Assembly: GCF_910592395.1 (NCBI RefSeq)
Contig: NC_088309.1
Coordinates: 22,072,599 to 22,136,598 of the forward strand
Direction: 5' to 3'
DNA from: Lineus longissimus
Taxonomy: Eukaryota; Nemertea; Pilidiophora; Heteronemertea; Lineidae
Length of the DNA: 64,000 nt
The notes below the pieces were generated by a model, which worked only from the letters and a program-made list of their open reading frames with translations, was not told the origin of the DNA and did not search any database. The position numbers and the translations under genes were made by a program. This document shows, one piece after another, positions 58,572-64,000 of the stretch (positions are counted from its first letter, which is position 1; every line of letters starts with the position of its first letter).

Positions 58572-61500
58572 ATGAAGATGGCGGACACGTCGAGTGTGTG
58601 CAGTGACCTTGACAGCGGGATCGGGTCATGTAGCCCGACCAGCACGGGTCCGGGCACTGCATACATTCCAGAACACAAGTCGGTACAGACATTCCGCAAC
58701 ACAGAGGATTACCTCTACGCCATGAAAGAGGATTTAGCAGAATGGCTGAATTGTTTGTACAATTTGGAGATCACTGTTGACACGTTCTTCAAGAGTTTGG
58801 ACACAGGGGTACTACTTTGCGAGCATGCGGCACACGTGCAAGACATGGCGGAGGAATACAGAGATGAGAGTGGCGAAGAATCTCTAGATCGCATGTATGA
58901 TGACTTCGGCCAAGGGGGATTATTATCTCGTAACAGTGATCTCAGAAAAAAGATGAAAATCCCGGACAAGGGTCCAGTTTATAAAAAGATCGCCAAACCT
59001 GGGACTTTCCTGGCGAGGGATAATATAGCAAACTTTATTGCCTGGTGTCGAGCGCTTGGAATACCCGATGTTCTTTTGTTTGAAACAGAGGACCTGGTGT
59101 CAAGGAAAAATGAAAAGAGTGTAGTACTTTGTTTGTTGGAGGTTGCCAGGCAGGGGTCCAAATTCGGTATGCTGGTTCCATGTCTGATTCAGCTCGAACA
59201 GGAGATTGACGCTGAGATTCGGGGCGAACCTCCACCACCCCCGCCACCCATGAAGCCAAAGGAACCTGAAGTATATGTACAAAAGAAAACCTGTGATATG
59301 AGGTCTCTGGATGAAATGGTAAGTGGTTTGTAGGTACTTTTATGATGCTTATGTGTCCGATGACAATACATTGTCATTGATAGTCTTGGCTCTTTAGGTC
59401 CGCTGTCAGCCTCTAAAGTTCCGCCGCACCTCCATTAATTCAACTTTTAAAACGTCGACTGAGATGCGAGTAGCAAATCGATGATCATTTAGACTTATAA
59501 AGGACTGATTCCACAAGAGCTGATTTGTAAAAAAAAACTGTCCGTCTCCGACCTTAATGTGAAACACGACCCGGCTAAATCAAATGAAATATTTTATGGG
59601 CAGTCTCTGGTTCATTAGTTTGTCGCTGCTATGTAAACGAAATCATCAATATATCATACAATGTCATACGGTCCTGATAATGAATGAAAATGCTAATTGA
59701 ATTATATAATAATGATTTAGTTGCATTATTGGCGTATAGAGCATCTGTTGGCTACATCTGTTCACGAACTACTCTCGACACGTATTGCACGCTCTTTTCC
59801 CCACGCGACAGTGTTACATTTGTTTTCATCAGCGTAAACCCCTCCCGTCCTCCCATTCCTATAAAATGAATGGATATTTGATGTAGGATGAGCTCCGATT
59901 TCATTCAGCTTTTTCAGTCGTTCTGATACGGTATATGAATATGTCATGTAACACTCTATCTTATGTAATGGGATGCTGGCAGTCGGAGTGATGAGTGATG
60001 TTCTGGCGTCTGTAGAGCGGATTTTTAGCGCAAGTGTCTCTTATAGACTGGGACTGCAAACTCCCAAGTGTTGAATTGCGACCTTGACAATACAGGGTAC
60101 ATTTTTACTCACATCAACGCAAGCATAATTTTGTGGTTCAAAATTGAAAGCAATGCTGCTTCCGCGGCGAACTAGTTCACAACAAGTCATTCTACTCGAC
60201 GCTTTCCGCCTTCATGCTTCTCATTATACCCAGACGTAGAAATCAGCTGTCTTGCCAATAATATTTGACATGAAGTCACAAGCGTCAGCGCCATGCCTAT
60301 TCAACCGATTATCTAGCTACTGGTCGACGAGCACTGCCAATACCGACATCATGCTGTATCTTTGGTAAGAAGTCAGTAGCATCAGGTCCTTGCCAATATT
60401 GTCAACCGATTAACTCGCAAATAGCTCCGAAATCGTTCGACCAACGTGCCTTGGAGCAACAGATTATCGGGAAACTAGATTACCAAATCATGTTGCCTAG
60501 GTGAACCGTTTCCAGAGTAACGGCTGGCAATGTCACTCATGTTGGTTTTTGCTTCTTAGAGGAATCGGAGGGGAGTCTATTGGTGTTCTATTGACATCGG
60601 AATAGAACCTATTCTGATTCTCCTTAGTTTTCCTAAAGATGCCGGCTGAGATTTGCAACTTTTGCCATGCACTTACCCAGTATCCTTGATATGAAAACAA
60701 AAACTCTAGACATTTCCAGTTGACCACTGATGAACGAATAGAAAATACAAGTTTTACATGAGATCCGAGCATCTTGGTCGGAGAGGGTTCTTATTCTACC
60801 TAGACCGGTGACGACCAATGATTGGCAGAAGCAATATCATAGTATGTTCAATTCTAGACATTGACTCAGTGAGGTCCAGGGAAAGATAAACACCATAGTA
60901 TACATATTCACCCTGTCTGATACGCTGACCTTACATCTCACACCTTGGCCCTACCTTATCAACAATCAATAAGTATTGATAATCCCCCAGTACGTGTTGA
61001 TTGCTTTTCAATACGTGATTGAAGGATACACTGCTTATCTGGTAGATTCCTTCTCGCTTGCACATCATCTTGGCTCTTTTTGCAATTGCTGCTGACTGAG
61101 AGTGAAAATGCCACGAAGCTCATACTGCATTTGCTGCTTCCTTGTCGGTAGCGAGAGTACCACCCATGATTGATTGCCAAATTTCAGTGGCATTGGTACA
61201 CCAAAATATATGCCAGTGGCACTTTCTCCTCGATTTGATTGTTCTAAGCGCATTTACGACATTAAATATTCCTGTAATGTGCCCATTATCGTAAAGAATA
61301 CCTGCACGCCATTAATACCAATCAAACGTGTATTTGATTTGGTCGCAATATGAATAATTGGTTAACTTGTCCGAACCTGCAGGTGGTTAGCCAGACGGCA
61401 ACTGCAAGTAATGTTATTACGTACAGAACAATAACAGAGAGATATCTTCCTTGAAGTTATACTATGAAATAGATATAATCTTCAAACCAGAGTCGTTTTT

Positions 61501-62660
61501 CTGGGACACCCGGTACTCCTATGGGAAAGCTACAAGATGGCTAACCAGATGTGTTCGCATCAGATTGATGTTAGCATATCATGTGCAGTATGCTTCTGAT
61601 CTATTATCAGACTCCACGGATTCATGTTTCTGTTTTGGTTGTACAGCCAAGCGGAGTTCAACATAAGGTACTTTTTTATACCAGTGAGTCATTCTGTATC
61701 AAATGGTCCTCAATATTAGAGTGGAAAGCTCAGCTTACTCAATGCACTGAGAACATTTTGAATGATGTTGAATGCACATTTTATAGTGTGTTGGTACACA
61801 AAGCTACATCTGATGGGGTCGTCAATGACAGAGGTATATATTGCCTCAAGGACAGTTGCACAATCCCTAACAATCGCTGCGAAATTCAGCTCAAGCAATT
61901 GTGTTACACTTTCCTTACTACGTGCTTTAATGATAATCAGCCCTCTCAGGCTCGTCCCAAAAATTAATTTATTTATTGGACGGTCCGTCTCCCCTACCGT
62001 CCAAATGTGAACATTGACTCGCATACGGAATGACTTTGATTTTCGTACGACAAAAAGGCCAACGAAGGATACGCTGTAGAGACATCTACTGGTACGCTTA
62101 TAAATGAGTAAAATCAGGAATGGCACGATAAGAGAGACAACTAACAACATGTATGAACGGACTAATAATTTATTTGCAAATAGTTACCTCAATCAATAGC
62201 ATAATCAGTAACAACCATCGTTAATGAGCAATATTACGGAATCGCTCGAATACCACGCCGCAGGTTACCAAAATGCCTCACTGGCCTTTACTTAGCTTGG
62301 GCTTTGATGAGGAAAAATATCATAGGTAATAACTACATGTAGGTAACTTTGATAATGTTTTCGAAAGTTTGCCAGATGAGCTGAGCAGTTAACAAGACAA
62401 CGCGAAAGAGATCGTTCTCATTCTCGTATCAATTGTTAAGGTGGAACGCTTGGATTAGTTGGGCAAGATGATAGATAACTCACACCAAATTTTCAATCAC
62501 ATACTTGATTGTAAAATGATCCTGTTAAACAGCAGATTCATCGTTCTTTCAGGTGCGCGATTTGGTCAGCCAGTGTACGTGCCACATCCAGTTTCCCGTC
62601 GTCCGTCTCGGTGAAGGCAAGTACATGGTGGGAGAGAAAGAGACGCTGATATTTGTCAGG
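58572..62660 (+). CDS. GAS2L: GAS2-like cytoskeletal linker, 5' part (runs off the window)
   Basis: Coding exons seen are 58572-59318 (acceptor ccag at 58533-58534, 249 codons) and 62553-62660 (36 codons), both phase 0. An in-frame TAG lies 24 nt upstream of the first ATG. The second ATG, at 58578, has the better context (A at -3, G at +4). The calponin-homology domain spans about residues 44-200 (AMKEDLAEWLN, FLARDNIANFIAWCR, LLFETEDLVSRKNEKSV, VLCLLEVAR). An extra acidic/basic stretch of about 45 residues (92-140) lies within it. A seven-proline run follows (220-226). The second exon starts the GAS2 microtubule-binding domain (CTCHIQFP, EGKYMVGEKETLIFVR). The rest of that domain (HVMVRVGGGW type) is not in the window. 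Family members link actin and microtubules. The N-terminus carries LDSGIGS. Confidence 0.93.
59319..62552 (+). other. GAS2L intron
   Basis: The donor is gtaagtgg at 59319. No nested gene is supported. Overlapping frames of 128 and 144 codons on opposite strands around 61581-62150 lack family or splice features. Confidence 0.7.
62553..62660 (+). CDS. GAS2L: GAS2-domain exon of the GAS2-like gene
   Basis: The acceptor is ctttcag and the donor gtgagt. It reads VRDLVSQCTCHIQFPVVR and on to TLIFVR, the first half of the GAS2 domain, with both cysteines of the CTC motif. Confidence 0.9.
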
Positions 62661-64000
62661 GTGAGTATTTCAGGTACCCGTTCAAAGCTGGCTGCCGTGT
62701 GGTGTTCAAAAGTGCCGTGCTTCTACATGTAAATGTTCGCCCGTATCGTATACGCGTCCCGATCGCGACAAACAGCCTGAAATGTCCGTGGATATCAACC
62801 AGAATGGTAAGAAAAGTTCTCCAAGATTAAATCAAGCCGCCTCATCTGAGCTCTATACAGCGTTATCACATGTATCTCAAACCTCATCTGATTTATCGGA
62901 GTGTCGTTGTTTTGAAGTTGTGACAGCGTATGCGATTATTTCGAATGGCCGCTTCGAAAAACTAACATCGCCATACATTGGTATAGCTTAGCCAATAGGT
63001 ATAAATGGATATCCTAGAACGTATAAACAGAGGGCGTAAGTTCGGCACTGGCTTCGCTAGGGAATTTAATGATATTTCATTGACTTAAAAAATTAAGCGA
63101 TACAATGTTACCACATGTATCCTCCATAGTACTATGCTATAATTGCGCGATTACCGCCATTTGGTGTCAAGGCTAAAAAAAAAGAAGATTTTCAATGAGT
63201 AATAAAATTTCTATTCATATTTCTTTGTGTAGAAAATCAGTGCATTTCAATGTAAGATAATCTCTAAACCTATTGAAAGTGAGCACGAGGAAATCCGTAT
63301 TCGACAAATAGATCATATATTGTAAGATATATATTAGCTTTATTTTCTGTCTATACATTCATACACCATTGATACCGTATAAAGCAGGTTGGAGCAGGTC
63401 ATATACTTACCGGAAAAGAAAGGCCGCGAAAAGTACTTGTACGTAAATATCCCTAAGCCTACTCTGTTCTAATATTTTGTCTGCACAGACCTACTGGTCA
63501 TTTACTTATCGTGCACTCGCGAGAGCAGAATAATATTTTTCGGTGGGTATAATTTTGCGGAGGTGAACACAAGAAATCGTTCGATCCAGAAAGTTCTGTT
63601 CAACTATAGTATGTATACGAGATAGAAACTCAAAGGCTAGTTGGATTACACCCATGTTCCAACGACGATATTTGGAATCGCAACGTGTGTAGTATCCAGT
63701 GGTAAGTTTCGAAATTCATGCGGAAGCTGAGGAATGCATTGACACCTATCGCGGAGCAAGTATCAGCGCAAACGTACAACTTGATGTGAATATCGTAGTA
63801 CATTTTCACATGTAGACGTTATACCATTCCCCATTTGGTGGTCATCACAAAAGTCCCTTGTTGTTGCTCAATCTTTGGCGCAACGATCAAAGATGGTAAA
63901 GAATAGAACAAAATTTGATATCCGTTTTATGCGAACATCAAACTGCTTTGCCTTTTGATCAAATAGCAAAATAATTGTCACATATCGGGTCTCATATGTC
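62661..64000 (+). other. start of the next GAS2L intron
   Basis: No sequence matching the remaining GAS2-domain exon (VRVGGGW-like) was found up to the window end, so the gene continues to the right. Confidence 0.6.

Noticed and set aside
61581-62150. 128-codon plus and 144-codon minus overlapping frames
   Set aside because: They lie inside a GAS2L intron, oppose each other and show no family features; likely chance.

Overview
This is a piece of an intron-rich animal nuclear genome. The genes have GT-AG introns, vertebrate-like exon phases, AATAAA signals and long AT-rich non-coding stretches. A marine lophotrochozoan (spiralian) invertebrate is my best guess. It rests on a multi-copy dibasic-cleaved neuropeptide precursor, a multi-domain pacifastin-type inhibitor, and many copies of the word TACATGTA. 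The species cannot be read from the window.

Layout. (1) 296-14096, plus strand: a complete ten-exon GDPD1-type glycerophosphodiester phosphodiesterase. Its 10.2-kb second intron carries, on the opposite strand, an uncharacterised IQ-motif protein (main exon 3965-2616) with two candidate alternative first exons (8873-8841 and 5882-5844). (2) 17008-17304, plus: one protein-like open exon of doubtful identity. (3) 20630-19308, minus: a single-exon secreted protein with six pacifastin-type domains, a clean TATA box and a downstream 84-bp triplication. (4) 26173-23507, minus: a three-exon neuropeptide precursor (432 aa) with fifteen PFG[S/G]-starting peptides and one VFGS-starting peptide. Its presumed 5' intron holds a 2.2-kb, 41-bp minisatellite (about 26255-28490). 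(5) 30292-31452, plus: a single-exon SLC35G-type (EamA/DMT) transporter. (6) 31.7-58.5 kb: a gene-poor stretch with a fold-back element, a frameshifted coding remnant and one orphan ORF. (7) 58535-64000+, plus: the 5' part of a GAS2-like cytoskeletal linker (CH domain exon and the first GAS2-domain exon), which runs off the window.

The genes do not form a functional cluster. GDPD1 acts in lipid metabolism, the PFGSF precursor and the pacifastin-type protein enter the secretory pathway, SLC35G is a membrane transporter, and the IQ protein and GAS2L are calmodulin- and cytoskeleton-type proteins. The most novel-looking items are the PFGSF neuropeptide precursor, the six-headed inhibitor with a different predicted P1 residue in most domains, and the nested IQ gene whose two alternative first exons both end in the same half IQ motif.
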